IMG/VR virus record: IMGVR_UViG_3300017765_000001
Coordinates: 46,338-110,337 of that record
DNA from: a virus
Length of the DNA: 64,000 bases
Direction: 5' to 3' (one strand)
The translations under genes were made by a program, and so were the position numbers. Shown here in pieces: positions 15,272-23,294 of this stretch (its first letter is position 1; every line of letters begins with the position of its first letter). The notes beneath the pieces are model-generated. The model was not told where the DNA came from, did not search any database, and saw nothing but the letters and a program-made list of their open reading frames with translations.

Positions 15272-16323
15272 AATGCATTACCTCTGGGAAGCACTTCCTC
15301 TGGAAACACGAAGTTCTCATGAGGTTGATCCACTGGTGCCATCCAAGCACGTAGACCTTCATTCAGAAGGATGTTCTTTGTGTAGAAGGTTTCAAATTCT
15401 GGATCCTCTGCTGCTCTGATTTCTTGGGAAACGAAATCATAAGCCCTAAGGTTGAGAGCAAGACCAATAATACCGATGGAACTTGTCCACAAACCCATAA
15501 CAGGAACAAACAGCATAAAGAAATGCAACCACCTCTTATTACTAAACGCAATACCAAAGATCTGAGACCAGAAACGGTTTGCTGTAACCATTGAATAAGT
15601 TTCTTCTTCTTGAGTGCTGTCAAATGCTTTGAAAGTATTTGCCTGATCACCATCTTCATACAGAGTGTTCTCAACTGTTACACCATGGATAGCACTCAGT
15701 AGTGCTCCACCAAGTATACCAGCAACTCCCATCATATGGAAGGGATTGAGCGTCCAATTATGAAAGCCCTGGAGGAAGAGAAGGAAGCGGAATATCGCCG
15801 CGCCACCGAAACTCGGCGCAAAGAACCAACTAGACTGTCCGAGTGGATAGATGAGGAAAACAGAGACAAAAACAGCAATAGGCCCAGAGAACGCAATAGC
15901 ATTGTAAGGACGGATTCCTATGAGACGACTAAGTTCAAACTGCCTAAGCATGAAACCAATGAGGGCAAATGCACCGTGGAGAGCAACAAAGGCCCAAAAC
16001 CCTCCAAGTTGGCACCACCTGACAAAGTCTCCTTGAGCTTCAGGACCCCAAAGTAGAAGAAGAGAATGACCCATAGCATCAGCAGGCGTTGACACAGCCG
16101 CTGTAAGAAAATTAGCACCCTCAAGGTAACTGCTTGCGAGTCCGTGGGTGTACCAGCTCGTAACAAAGGTAGTGCCAGTAAGCCAGCCCCCAATTGCAAG
16201 ATAAGCAGTGGGAAAAAGAAGTAGTCCAGACCAACCCACAAAGACAAAGCGATCCCGTTTAAGCCAGTCATCAAGGATATCAAACCATCCCCTCCTTGTT
16301 TGTTGAATTGTTGATGCAACCAT
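15268..16323 (-). CDS. psbD: Photosystem II D2 protein
   Basis: 351 residues, full-length D2 (cyanobacterial D2 about 352). The reading frame is intact from [20 protein letters not shown] to PRGNAL. Typical D2 elements include the [15 protein letters not shown] segment near the iron and quinone sites. It pairs with D1 in the reaction centre and, like psbA, would replace damaged host protein during infection. Local base composition is richer in GC than the neighbouring phage genes, in line with host origin. It follows the psbA terminator by 28 nt. Confidence 0.97.
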   Translation of the reverse strand: MVASTIQQTRRGWFDILDDWLKRDRFVFVGWSGLLLFPTAYLAIGGWLTGTTFVTSWYTHGLASSYLEGANFLTAAVSTPADAMGHSLLLLWGPEAQGDFVRWCQLGGFWAFVALHGAFALIGFMLRQFELSRLIGIRPYNAIAFSGPIAVFVSVFLIYPLGQSSWFFAPSFGGAAIFRFLLFLQGFHNWTLNPFHMMGVAGILGGALLSAIHGVTVENTLYEDGDQANTFKAFDSTQEEETYSMVTANRFWSQIFGIAFSNKRWLHFFMLFVPVMGLWTSSIGIIGLALNLRAYDFVSQEIRAAEDPEFETFYTKNILLNEGLRAWMAPVDQPHENFVFPEEVLPRGNAL

Positions 16324-16351
16324 TTTTATTTACCATTTAAGACTAAAAAAA

Positions 16352-16370
16352 GGGGTGCTGTTAACACCCC
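16352..16370 (-). terminator. Terminator after psbA, with a weak promoter pattern
   Basis: Minus-strand stem GGGGTG/CACCCC with a seven-base loop TTAACAG followed by seven T. It would stop psbA transcripts before psbD. The loop TTAACA is followed after 17 bp by CTTAAA, a poor but correctly placed -10, so the site may be a degenerate version of the hairpin promoter seen elsewhere and could start psbD mRNA. Confidence 0.7.
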
Positions 16371-16392
16371 ATTGTTGTGATTTTATGACAGA

Positions 16393-17469
16393 TCAACCAA
16401 TGGCTGGTGCCTGAAGTGCCACAGGAGTGGACTCAGAAGCAGCAAGGTCCAGAGGGAAGTTATGAGCATTGCGCTCATGCATGACTTCCATTCCAAGACC
16501 AGCACGGTTGAGGACATCTGCCCAAGTGTTGATCACTTTACCTTGAGACTCCACAATGGACTGGTTGAAGTTGAAACCATTGAGGTTGAATGCCATGGTG
16601 CTAACACCAAGAGCAGTGAACCAGATACCAACAACAGGCCATGCAGCTAAGAAGAAGTGCAGGGAACGGGAATTGTTGAAGGATGCATACTGGAAGATGA
16701 GTCTTCCAAAGTATCCGTGTGCAGCAACAATGTTGTAGGTCTCTTCCTCTTGTCCAAACTTGTAACCATAGTTCTGGGACTCAGTTTCTGTGGTTTCACG
16801 AACCAGCGAAGAAGTAACAAGACTTCCATGCATAGCAGAGAACAGAGATCCACCGAATACCCCAGCAACACCGAGCATGTGGAACGGATGCATAAGGATA
16901 TTGTGTTCTGCTTGGAATACAAGCATATAGTTAAAAGTACCAGAGATACCAAGAGGCATACCATCGGAGAAACTACCTTGACCGAAAGGATAAACAAGGA
17001 ATACTGCAGATGCTGCTGCTACAGGAGCAGAGTAAGCAACACAGATCCAGGGACGCATACCCAGTCTGTAAGACAGTTCCCACTCACGACCCATATAGGC
17101 AAAGACGCCAATGAGGAAGTGGAATACAACTAACTGGTAAGGACCACCATTGTACAACCACTCATCCAGAGAGGCTGCTTCCCAGATGGGATAGAAGTGA
17201 AGTCCAATAGCATTTGAGGAAGGAACAACAGCACCAGAGATGATGTTGTTACCATACATTAGAGAACCAGCAACTGGTTCACGGATGCCATCAATGTCTA
17301 CAGGAGGTGCAGCAACGAAGGCAACAATGAAGCAGATTGTGGCAGCAAGCAGGGTAGGAATCATGAGGACTCCAAACCAACCAACATACAAACGATTATT
17401 GGTTGATGTGACCCACTCACAGAAATTATCCCAGACTGACGGGGATTGTTGACGTGTAAGAGTTGACAT
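16393..17469 (-). CDS. psbA: Photosystem II D1 protein, E130 (high-light) type
   Basis: 358 residues, full-length. D1 carries P680, the QB site and Mn ligands of photosystem II. The stretch [17 protein letters not shown] has Glu at the position equivalent to residue 130 (129 here because the N-terminus is one residue shorter), the form linked to the high-light or stress D1 copy of cyanobacteria. The C-terminal extension after DLA ([15 protein letters not shown]) is the usual CtpA-processed tail. No intron or homing gene interrupts it. Expressed from a composite promoter at 17623-17656. Confidence 0.98.
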   Translation of the reverse strand: MSTLTRQQSPSVWDNFCEWVTSTNNRLYVGWFGVLMIPTLLAATICFIVAFVAAPPVDIDGIREPVAGSLMYGNNIISGAVVPSSNAIGLHFYPIWEAASLDEWLYNGGPYQLVVFHFLIGVFAYMGREWELSYRLGMRPWICVAYSAPVAAASAVFLVYPFGQGSFSDGMPLGISGTFNYMLVFQAEHNILMHPFHMLGVAGVFGGSLFSAMHGSLVTSSLVRETTETESQNYGYKFGQEEETYNIVAAHGYFGRLIFQYASFNNSRSLHFFLAAWPVVGIWFTALGVSTMAFNLNGFNFNQSIVESQGKVINTWADVLNRAGLGMEVMHERNAHNFPLDLAASESTPVALQAPAIG

Positions 17470-17622
17470 TTGAAAAAGGGTTAAGTAAAAGTGCGGGGAA
17501 CACTAGGAAAAATATTCCAACTCTACCCTCCAGAGTTGGTATGAGAGACGTTTTTTACTTCCCTAGAGGTCTCGGTTTAAGGGGAAGAGTAAAAAGGTGA
17601 GGAAACCCCCACCACTTCCACT
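17470..17622 (-). other. psbA: psbA 5' leader with two hairpins
   Basis: About 150 nt without a gene. Hairpin 1 (17517-17539) is a perfect 8-bp stem CCAACTCT/AGAGTTGG. Hairpin 2 (about 17552-17595) pairs a T/A-rich arm ending in TTCCC with GGGAAGTAAAAA-type sequence around a 20-nt loop. Host psbA leaders are short or AU-box controlled, so such a long structured leader could time translation or stabilise mRNA. Confidence 0.6.
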
Positions 17623-17656
17623 TATTTATATTAAGTTAGTTTAAGTGTTTTGTCAA
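17623..17656 (-). promoter_or_regulatory. psbA: Composite early plus late promoter of psbA
   Basis: On the minus strand TTGACA (17656-17651), 17 bp, TAATAT (17633-17628) form a sigma-70-type promoter. An exact TATAAATA late box (17630-17623) overlaps the -10 box. psbA could therefore be transcribed by host polymerase early and by the phage-modified polymerase late. Confidence 0.75.
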
Positions 17657-17680
17657 GCACTTTGGACACTTTGAAAATTG

Positions 17681-17842
17681 TCACTGTGAATACTCATTCA
17701 ATACATCAAGCACATCATTCAAAGATTGATCTGCGCCATCCAACCATTGACCTGGTTTGTTGGCATGTTTTTCATTCAGATCATTCTTTAATTTGTATAC
17801 TCTTGCCAAGATATCAACCTTGGTCACTCTTCCTCTTGGCAT
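17681..17842 (-). CDS. 53-aa conserved cyanophage protein
   Basis: MPRGRVTKVDILARVYKLKN at the start and DVLDVLNEYSQ at the end, helical and soluble. GGAG lies about 8 nt before the ATG at 17842. The start overlaps the end of the 96-aa gene by 29 nt. Similar short proteins with the PRGRVTK start occur next to psbA in related phages as far as I recall. Function unknown. Confidence 0.72.
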   Translation of the reverse strand: MPRGRVTKVDILARVYKLKNDLNEKHANKPGQWLDGADQSLNDVLDVLNEYSQ

Positions 17843-18104
17843 GTTTCAACTCCGTTTCAAAGGATCCGTCAATATATCCCCTACGATACTCCCAGGTTGT
17901 TCCTCCGTCAACTCCCCTCTTTGGGTTTATACACTTAGTATAATCTGGATCCTCTTTAGAAATACTATTGCAAACTAGTCCTGCTAGATCTAGTTCATTA
18001 CCTTTTGCTCCTGTTCCTGTCCATCTATGTTCTCCATTTAACCAAGTAGCTCCACATTTTTCACATACCTCTTGCTTGAGGGAAAAATTGAGTTCTTCAG
18101 ACAT
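17814..18104 (-). CDS. Cysteine-containing conserved protein
   Basis: 96 residues with CEKCGATW near residue 14 and later VCNS and KCINP, which could bind one zinc ion. Otherwise rich in Gly/Asp/Trp. No membrane helix. Lies four bases after the 91-aa gene. Probably a small zinc-binding protein of unknown role; the cysteine pattern is suggestive only. Confidence 0.7.
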   Translation of the reverse strand: MSEELNFSLKQEVCEKCGATWLNGEHRWTGTGAKGNELDLAGLVCNSISKEDPDYTKCINPKRGVDGGTTWEYRRGYIDGSFETELKHAKRKSDQG

Positions 18105-18107
18105 TAA

Positions 18108-18383
18108 TTACATTCCTGGGATAGAGGGCATGGTGACACCACCAGTCATTGGAGGAAGTGATGCACCACCAGACACACCACCTGTCATTGATGGAATTTC
18201 TGGCATCTCTGGCATCATACCTCCAACTAAGTCAGGAAGCATAGTAGAAACTTGTTCTAATACTTTTGACTTGACTCCTTCAATGATAGCACCACGACTA
18301 GTGTACACATAAATTCCACCAGCAACAGCAACGCTTGTTACACCAAATGAGAAAATTGCCATAGCATTAATAATTTTCTGCAT
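18108..18383 (-). CDS. Membrane-anchored Pro/Gly/Met-rich protein
   Basis: 91 residues from the ATG at 18383 (MQKIINAMAIFSFGVTSVAV). One membrane helix (about 8-28) then a linker and a low-complexity tail with repeated MPEMPEIPSMTGG and PPMTGG. A TTG at 18425 could lengthen it but lacks support. Related phages carry a protein of the same layout beside the secreted proteins of the plus strand. Perhaps a virion-associated peptide. Confidence 0.68.
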   Translation of the reverse strand: MQKIINAMAIFSFGVTSVAVAGGIYVYTSRGAIIEGVKSKVLEQVSTMLPDLVGGMMPEMPEIPSMTGGVSGGASLPPMTGGVTMPSIPGM

Positions 18384-18408
18384 AACGCGTCCAATAAAAT
18401 CGTATTTA

Positions 18409-18416
18409 GATAAATA
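18409..18416 (+). promoter_or_regulatory. Late promoter-like box (GATAAATA)
   Basis: GATAAATA lies 26 nt before the 163-aa gene on the plus strand and differs from the T4 late consensus at one position. It is in the divergent gap with the 91-aa gene and would drive the plus-strand block 18.4-20.4 kb. Confidence 0.55.
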
Positions 18417-18442
18417 CAAAGGCAAACAATTCTTTACATAGT

Positions 18443-18934
18443 ATGAGAAAGTTAGTACCTTTTCTCATGATTTTGATGGCAGCAGGACCAGCATCTGCTG
18501 ATATTACTCATAAATTAAGTAGTTCTACACAATTGACTGTGGATGCTGCCGCCTCTCAGGCAACACGCATTGGATCCACATATAGTGTAAGTGGTTCTAA
18601 TATCACTGCTGGCACAATGGGTGGAATTACTGCTCCTGCATCTGTCACAACTGCCGCCACTCAAATTCAAGGAGCATATACAGTTACCACAGCAGGTTCT
18701 GCATTTTCCCTGAGTGAGTCTTTTACTTATGGTGATGCAATCCCCACAGGCACAACTGTTGGAACAGGTGTTGTAGGAACTCTGCCAGCATTTGGTTCAG
18801 TTACAACCACCGCAGGCGGAGTGGCAGGCACTTTAGCTGGCACCATAACCTCAGCGGGGGTAACAACCCTGACTGCAGGTGGGGCAGGAACATCTGCCAC
18901 TGGCCAATTTGTCAGTGAGATCTCTGTAGACTAG
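18443..18934 (+). CDS. Secreted Ala/Gly/Thr-rich structural-type protein
   Basis: 163 residues with a clear signal peptide (MRKLVPFLMILMAAGPASA, cleavage near residue 19). The mature part is almost free of charged residues and rich in A, G, T, S and V, with beta-like repeats, ending TSATGQFVSEISVD. Conserved in cyanomyoviruses next to the two following genes. A signal peptide on a phage protein suggests export through Sec to the periplasm or outer surface. Confidence 0.78.
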   Translation: MRKLVPFLMILMAAGPASADITHKLSSSTQLTVDAAASQATRIGSTYSVSGSNITAGTMGGITAPASVTTAATQIQGAYTVTTAGSAFSLSESFTYGDAIPTGTTVGTGVVGTLPAFGSVTTTAGGVAGTLAGTITSAGVTTLTAGGAGTSATGQFVSEISVD

Positions 18935-18954
18935 ATATATAATGGAGAGTCTCT

Positions 18955-19425
18955 ATGTCTAAACTGCAAGAGGCAATCAGTCTTGGTCTGGTACTTGGTA
19001 TCCTACATGGACTGTCTCAATCTTCAAGGGCAGTCCCTGTGGTCCCAAATTTCAGCCAGGGATCAATGACGAGCCACACAGAGACAACATCTAAGGTAAC
19101 TGAAACAATTAATTCCATTGATTATAACACAGGATGGCAATACTCAGTGACAGGAACAAATGTTGGAAATGGAAGCAACGCACTAAACCCAAGCAGTGTG
19201 GAGAGTTCAGTGAATCTGAATCCGCTGGGAGGTATAGAGGGGCAAATTTCAAGCACTCAATCCTCAGCAAACTTAGGAACTGCACAATTCACAATAACAA
19301 ACCCTGGGGAGGCATTTCAGTTCACCCAAACTTATCAGGGTCCAGGAATTTCAAATCAGACTATAATTCAAAGGGTAACAGAAGTTACAAGCGTAACAGA
19401 TACTACAAGTATATTCTCCCAGTAA
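18955..19425 (+). CDS. Secreted Ser/Thr-rich protein
   Basis: 156 residues. N-terminal hydrophobic segment (EAISLGLVLGILHGLSQSS) ending SRAVP, a plausible signal sequence. Then a Ser/Thr/Asn-rich beta domain with TSKVTETINSIDYNTGWQYS, conserved in related phages. It is translated from its own start 20 nt after the 163-aa gene. Partner of the flanking secreted proteins; function unknown. Confidence 0.76.
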   Translation: MSKLQEAISLGLVLGILHGLSQSSRAVPVVPNFSQGSMTSHTETTSKVTETINSIDYNTGWQYSVTGTNVGNGSNALNPSSVESSVNLNPLGGIEGQISSTQSSANLGTAQFTITNPGEAFQFTQTYQGPGISNQTIIQRVTEVTSVTDTTSIFSQ

Positions 19426-20405
19426 TTGGTTGCTTATCATTTTCGTCCAATGCTTTTGCAGATGTGGGTGGTGTCTCAGCAACAGCAAACCCAATCGCAA
19501 ATAGTAGCGGGTCAGTAACCAACCAAGCTATTCAGGTTTTACAAGGTCCATATGTAACTAATTCATATGGTAATGGGATATCTTGTCAAGGTCCCACAAT
19601 GAATTTCACTCCATACGTAACTCACTCAAAAAGTTATCAGTTACCTTTTGAGAGATATCATAATGAACCTCAGTATAATGCCACAGATTTTAAAGGAAGG
19701 AAAGTAGAGATACAACAACAAGTTAAAAACTATCCATGGGAAGAGTGGTATGACAATCGTACCTACATCTCAGATGGTAGTGATGGTAATGAAGTTGGAA
19801 GTGAACAGAGATGGTTTCCAGATGGATCTGATATGACAATTGTAATTGAACAAATACAACCAGATGGAATACCTGATAAGCCAGGCCAGATCTTGTGGGA
19901 AAAACCAGTAAGGACTGGTCAGCAAGATAACTACAACACTAATATTGGATTCTCTGCCACTCTCTCATTCCCTCTTGATGGAGGACTTCAGGAAAGATGT
20001 AAGGCTGCAGCAGATACACATACTGCATTGATGAAGCAAAATCTTGCCAACAAGAGATTAGATTTTGAGATTGCTCGTCTCAAGAATTGTGGTGAATTGA
20101 TGAAATCTGGAATCAGTTTTCACCCCAAGAGTAGATACTATGCCATCTGTGCAGATGTGGTTGTGCAAAATGTCAACACTATACCACAACACAGACACTC
20201 TATCCCTTCTTCTTCTTTGCAATCTTCAAGGGTTGCAAACCCCTCTTCTCGCGATACTTATTCGCAGCAATCTCAGATGCAGACAACTTTGGGGGCTTCT
20301 TCCCCAATAAGGTCTGTACCTTCGTCAATGCTTTCTTCACAACAGGTTTCACCACTCTTAACAAAAGATCAGCAAGAGGTTTTGCAAATATTGCCGAAGA
20401 GGTAG
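19413..20405 (+). CDS. Exported protein with no canonical start codon
   Basis: The frame codes for a signal-peptide-like ILPVIGCLSFSSNAFA followed by DVGGVSATANPIANSSGS and a domain ending near KNCGELMKSGISFHPKSRYY, known to me as a conserved cyanomyovirus protein. No ATG, GTG or TTG lies between the upstream gene and this signal sequence. Possible starts are ATT at 19413 or 19425, or a -1 frameshift from the 156-aa gene; the frame upstream encodes a basic stretch (SYKRNRYYKY) that would make a good n-region. The last 80 residues overlap a minus-strand gene. Confidence 0.65.
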   Translation: MLPVIGCLSFSSNAFADVGGVSATANPIANSSGSVTNQAIQVLQGPYVTNSYGNGISCQGPTMNFTPYVTHSKSYQLPFERYHNEPQYNATDFKGRKVEIQQQVKNYPWEEWYDNRTYISDGSDGNEVGSEQRWFPDGSDMTIVIEQIQPDGIPDKPGQILWEKPVRTGQQDNYNTNIGFSATLSFPLDGGLQERCKAAADTHTALMKQNLANKRLDFEIARLKNCGELMKSGISFHPKSRYYAICADVVVQNVNTIPQHRHSIPSSSLQSSRVANPSSRDTYSQQSQMQTTLGASSPIRSVPSSMLSSQQVSPLLTKDQQEVLQILPKR

Positions 20406-20994
20406 CAACCACAGCAATTGATGCTGTGGCAGTCACTGCACCTGCTGTAGGAAGATTACCCACAATCTGTGCCACAACCTCAATCTTCTCTGTAACCTGA
20501 ATACATTCATTCCCTACAAGTCTATAGTCAGTTACTTTTTGATCACCCTTTACAAAACCAATAGGTTCTTTTAATTCCTGTGCCTCAGTGGGGCATGGGA
20601 TTTCTTCTATGGGTGTCTGAGGAACTTCTGGTGTCTGTGGGGTAGATGGCTCTGGTGCCTCTGGAGATTCAGGTGATTTTACTGGTGGAACTTCTCTTGA
20701 TTTTTTCTCAGTGATCATCTGCAATCTAGATGCATCATATTGTATGGGATTAAAGGTTGGTATTCCTGAGTCACAATATGTGACAATCCCATCTTCATCC
20801 TCTTGAGTTAGTTGTACATTCTCGTTACTATCTCTATGAGATTGAACACAGCCAGGCATATCAATAATTGGTATACCTATTTGAGAGGTTATTGGTGGAT
20901 AAATTGGCAGGGCAAGAGGGGGTGACTGAGACCAATTATGGATTGGAAGATTATAAATTGAAAGTTCTTGAATATTTAATTCAGGTATCTCCAT
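20200..20994 (-). CDS. Pro-rich membrane-associated protein
   Basis: 264 residues from the ATG at 20994 (MEIPELNIQELSIYNLPIHN). A proline-rich spacer (PESPEAPEPSTPQTPEVPQT, about 112-131), a conserved LVGNECIQVTEKIEVV segment, an Ala/Val-rich hydrophobic helix (about 190-215) and a very basic C-terminus (KIAKKKKG). Same order as a conserved protein of related phages. Transcribed from the late promoter at 21564-21571. Its last 206 bp overlap the convergent plus-strand gene. Confidence 0.75.
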   Translation of the reverse strand: MEIPELNIQELSIYNLPIHNWSQSPPLALPIYPPITSQIGIPIIDMPGCVQSHRDSNENVQLTQEDEDGIVTYCDSGIPTFNPIQYDASRLQMITEKKSREVPPVKSPESPEAPEPSTPQTPEVPQTPIEEIPCPTEAQELKEPIGFVKGDQKVTDYRLVGNECIQVTEKIEVVAQIVGNLPTAGAVTATASIAVVATSSAIFAKPLADLLLRVVKPVVKKALTKVQTLLGKKPPKLSASEIAANKYREKRGLQPLKIAKKKKG

Positions 20995-21541
20995 CCAATT
21001 CCTCACAATCATTAATAGAGGTTGCTAATTCTCCACCTACTTGTGCTCCTTGATCAGCACCAAAGAGAGCAACAAAACCAGCAAGCACTGGACCAACAAA
21101 GGGTATACCTGTCACAAATCCCGAGGCACTAGCACCAATGCTAGCTCCCACAATCCTTCCTGTTTGTTCTCCACCACCTTCCGCCTTGATGCACTCTAAC
21201 GCTTTTGCACTCAACTTTTTTCCACCACCTGCTGGAGGTGATCCTTCCATGGTATATTCAGTCTCAACATCCACAATAGATTTACCACCTACTCCAAAAA
21301 ATCCATTCTTTTTGTCAATATATTTCTTTGTGCTCATCACCTTTGGGTCATTAGCACTATACTCTATACTGTAACCCTCCTGACCTGCCTCAACTTTATA
21401 TGAGGTGTAATCACCAACAGGTAGATTGATATCAGGTAATTCTGTATTGGTTCTGGTAGCAATGATTCCTATCATTCCAATGTGACCTATGCCTAAAATT
21501 GCTCCCAATCCAAGAGCAAACCATTTGAATGTGTTTGACAT
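20981..21541 (-). CDS. Membrane protein with glycine zipper
   Basis: 186 residues. N-terminal membrane helix (about 7-29), a beta-rich middle with SYKVEAGQEGYSIEYSANDP, then a Gly/Ala-rich hydrophobic region (about 128-170, GRIVGASIGASASGFVTGIP) that looks like a glycine-zipper membrane domain. First gene after an exact late promoter. Possibly a virion or lysis-stage membrane factor; no firm family. Confidence 0.72.
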   Translation of the reverse strand: MSNTFKWFALGLGAILGIGHIGMIGIIATRTNTELPDINLPVGDYTSYKVEAGQEGYSIEYSANDPKVMSTKKYIDKKNGFFGVGGKSIVDVETEYTMEGSPPAGGGKKLSAKALECIKAEGGGEQTGRIVGASIGASASGFVTGIPFVGPVLAGFVALFGADQGAQVGGELATSINDCEELDGDT

Positions 21542-21563
21542 GAGATTGCCTGCGGTGGCAACT

Positions 21564-21571
21564 TATTTATA
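21564..21571 (-). promoter_or_regulatory. T4-type late promoter (TATAAATA)
   Basis: Exact TATAAATA on the minus strand, 22 nt before the ATG of the 186-aa membrane protein, in the short gap after the thermonuclease gene. Drives the 21.5-20.2 kb pair in the late phase. Confidence 0.75.
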
Positions 21572-21573
21572 AA

Positions 21574-22035
21574 TTAGTCAATAAGAGTGCCGTGTGCTCT
21601 CCTAATTTCTCTTAATTCCTCAAAGTTTTTCTGCTTTGTGCCACCATCATATGGCCATGCATATCCTTGTTCAATCATTTGTTCATTCAGTGATGTCTCT
21701 GCATCTCCAATATATAACCAACCAAGAAGACGACCATACTTACCCATACCACCAACAAGTTCAGTTCTAATGATGAGATCTTCATCTCCATCTATAGCAC
21801 CTTCTAGTCTCGCTTTCATCCAGTTGGTGGCATCTATTCCAAGTGCCTTTTCTTCAAGGTCTCTTGTTCTTTTCTCTGGTGTGTCTACACCAGCAATTCT
21901 TACTCTTTCTTTTTTAAAAAGATCAAATCCAAGATCAATAGTCACATCAATGGTATCACCATCAACAACTCTATTAATCTCTACAACTCTAAAATTGTAG
22001 CATGACTTTCTACTAGGGGGAAACATTGCACCCAT
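21574..22035 (-). CDS. Thermonuclease-like (SNase) protein
   Basis: 153 residues. SNase-fold motifs in order: VVDGDTIDVTIDLG (about residues 23-36), RVRIAGVDTPEKR (about 46-58) and YGRLLGWLY (about 98-106), with the Asp and Arg residues that bind calcium and phosphate. The family cuts DNA or RNA near phosphate groups. Without a signal peptide it should act inside the cell, perhaps in host nucleic acid breakdown. Overlaps the next upstream gene by one base. Confidence 0.85.
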   Translation of the reverse strand: MGAMFPPSRKSCYNFRVVEINRVVDGDTIDVTIDLGFDLFKKERVRIAGVDTPEKRTRDLEEKALGIDATNWMKARLEGAIDGDEDLIIRTELVGGMGKYGRLLGWLYIGDAETSLNEQMIEQGYAWPYDGGTKQKNFEELREIRRAHGTLID

Positions 22036-22346
22036 TATTCTTGCTCCTCTGATGAAGGTTTAATACTGACTTCCTCAACAACATAACTAGAAATTAATTC
22101 AGTGGCACATGGAGATCCTGTCAAACTATCTTCAGTGAATGCATCTGCATCCTGTGGTATTGCTACTATGATTCCCACAAGTGTCACTGCAGCAGTGATT
22201 ACAGCTCCAGCTCTCCATACCCAACGCTCTAAATTACGAACTCTGTCACGAAGTTCTTCTGCCATCTTTTCAGCATCCTCAATCCTATGTGTCAACAATG
22301 CTATCAGTTGATCCTGATCCGCATCCTTCTGATTGATTGTGGTCAT
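22035..22346 (-). CDS. Coiled-coil plus single-membrane-helix protein
   Basis: 103 residues. A heptad-like charged helix (about 8-42, IALLTHRIEDAEKMAEELRD) leads into WVWRAGAVITAAVTLVGIIV (about 42-62), a membrane helix, then a short soluble tail. The layout resembles XhlA-type lysis helpers. A second protein of the same layout is encoded at 54.9-55.3 kb. Function inferred only from topology. Confidence 0.72.
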   Translation of the reverse strand: MTTINQKDADQDQLIALLTHRIEDAEKMAEELRDRVRNLERWVWRAGAVITAAVTLVGIIVAIPQDADAFTEDSLTGSPCATELISSYVVEEVSIKPSSEEQE

Positions 22347-22482
22347 GGTTCAATTCATCAAAAGCCATACGCATTATATAGACAATATAGTATGTGACTC
22401 CAGCCAAAAATATGATCAATCCAATAATAACACTCCATGTTGGGTCATCATAATTATCATGGAGTTTAATAATATTCAACAT
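22285..22482 (-). CDS. Small membrane protein
   Basis: 65 residues with one strong membrane helix (about 17-41, SVIIGLIIFLAGVTYYIVYI) and an acidic, His- and Ser-rich tail. It overlaps the ferredoxin gene by one base and the next gene by 62 nt. Linked by position to electron-transport genes. No family known. Confidence 0.65.
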   Translation of the reverse strand: MLNIIKLHDNYDDPTWSVIIGLIIFLAGVTYYIVYIMRMAFDELNHDHNQSEGCGSGSTDSIVDT

Positions 22483-22775
22483 CAGTAAAGCTCTTCTTCT
22501 GCCTCTGCTTTAATTACACAATCAGATTCAGGATATGAAACACAAAGAAGTGCAAAACCTGCCTCAATCTGATCATCATCAAGGAAGGATTGATCACTCT
22601 GGTCTAATGTTCCTGATACAATTTTTCCTGCACATGTTGAACATGCACCTGCTTTGCAAGAGTAAGGCATCAACACACCTGCCTCTTCTGCAGCATCCAA
22701 AATGTATTGATCTGTATCACACTCAAATGTATTCTTCTCACCATCTGAGGTTTCAACTGTGATTGTATAAGACAT
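22482..22775 (-). CDS. petF: Plant-type [2Fe-2S] ferredoxin
   Basis: 97 residues, the size of cyanobacterial PetF. Four cysteine ligands in [10 protein letters not shown] and the distal LLCVSYP (C-x4-C-x2-C and a later Cys). It carries electrons from photosystem I to FNR, thioredoxin reductase or bilin reductases. The ATG at 22775 ([12 protein letters not shown]) is chosen; a TTG six codons upstream is less likely. The phage copy would support reducing power for nucleotide synthesis. Confidence 0.96.
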   Translation of the reverse strand: MSYTITVETSDGEKNTFECDTDQYILDAAEEAGVLMPYSCKAGACSTCAGKIVSGTLDQSDQSFLDDDQIEAGFALLCVSYPESDCVIKAEAEEELY

Positions 22776-22802
22776 GTTAAAAAAGTAATGCAAATTATAT
22801 AG

Positions 22803-22952
22803 TTAGTTATTTCTGGGGTCAAGTCCAAGATCTTTAAGATATTCAACCCACCATTCAGGATCCTTAGTGGTTCTCCAATCAGGAATAGGAATTCCTCTCT
22901 CAACAGTGTAATACTGATAGAAAGATTCATTTAAAGTCTGTGCGATCTCCAT
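22803..22952 (-). CDS. 49-aa conserved protein
   Basis: MEIAQTLNESFYQYYTVERG at the start, VEYLKDLGLDPRNN at the end, soluble and Trp-rich (IPDWRTTKDPEWW). GAGGAAG precedes the ATG at 22952. The start lies 26 nt inside the upstream membrane protein gene. The longer frame to 23072 is a shadow. Unknown function, next to ferredoxin. Confidence 0.68.
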   Translation of the reverse strand: MEIAQTLNESFYQYYTVERGIPIPDWRTTKDPEWWVEYLKDLGLDPRNN

Positions 22953-23136
22953 ATTCTTCCTCCTTTTCGTCAACGTCTGCATATGGATCGACCACATATG
23001 GTCCTCGCTTTCTAAATGGTTCTTTTTGAACATATGATTGTTCCAAATTAACTGCAGAAATCCAAACAGCAAGTTTCATGATAATGAATATTATGGCAAG
23101 AGGTGAGAGACATGCTAATAAAATAAGTGGATTCAT
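22927..23136 (-). CDS. Small membrane protein
   Basis: 69 residues, one or two close membrane helices at the N-terminus (about 3-29, LILLACLSPLAIIFIIMKLA) then a charged tail with GPYVVDPYADVDEKEEE. Its ATG overlaps the stop of the 53-aa acidic gene (ATGA at 23133-23136), showing coupled translation. Confidence 0.7.
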   Translation of the reverse strand: MNPLILLACLSPLAIIFIIMKLAVWISAVNLEQSYVQKEPFRKRGPYVVDPYADVDEKEEEYGDRTDFK

Positions 23137-23294
23137 ATGTTCTCTCCAATGAAATTATCGTTGTCAGATTCTTCTTCATCATCCCAGTCTGGTTCATAAA
23201 GAGGGCATGGTTCTTCAAACAAATGTTCCATTCTAAGTTGTTTAATTCTTTCCTTGAGAGACTTATAAAATTCTCTCTTTTCGTCATCTTTCAT
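23133..23294 (-). CDS. 53-aa acidic soluble protein
   Basis: MKDDEKREFYKSLKERIKQL then an acidic tail (YEPDWDDEEESDNDNFIGEN). Both ends overlap neighbours as ATGA (23294/23291 and 23136/23133), which supports this frame over the longer overlapping one at 23048-23287. Function unknown. Confidence 0.7.
   Translation of the reverse strand: MKDDEKREFYKSLKERIKQLRMEHLFEEPCPLYEPDWDDEEESDNDNFIGENI

Noticed and set aside
15736-17452. Several plus-strand ORFs of 60-158 aa antisense to psbA and psbD
   Set aside because: They are mirror frames of the strongly conserved D1/D2 coding sequence, without ribosome sites or domain content. An antisense RNA to psbA, as reported in another cyanophage, cannot be judged from sequence here.
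23048-23287. 79-aa minus-strand ORF
   Set aside because: A shadow of the 53-aa gene at 23133-23294, which has ATGA overlaps at both ends.
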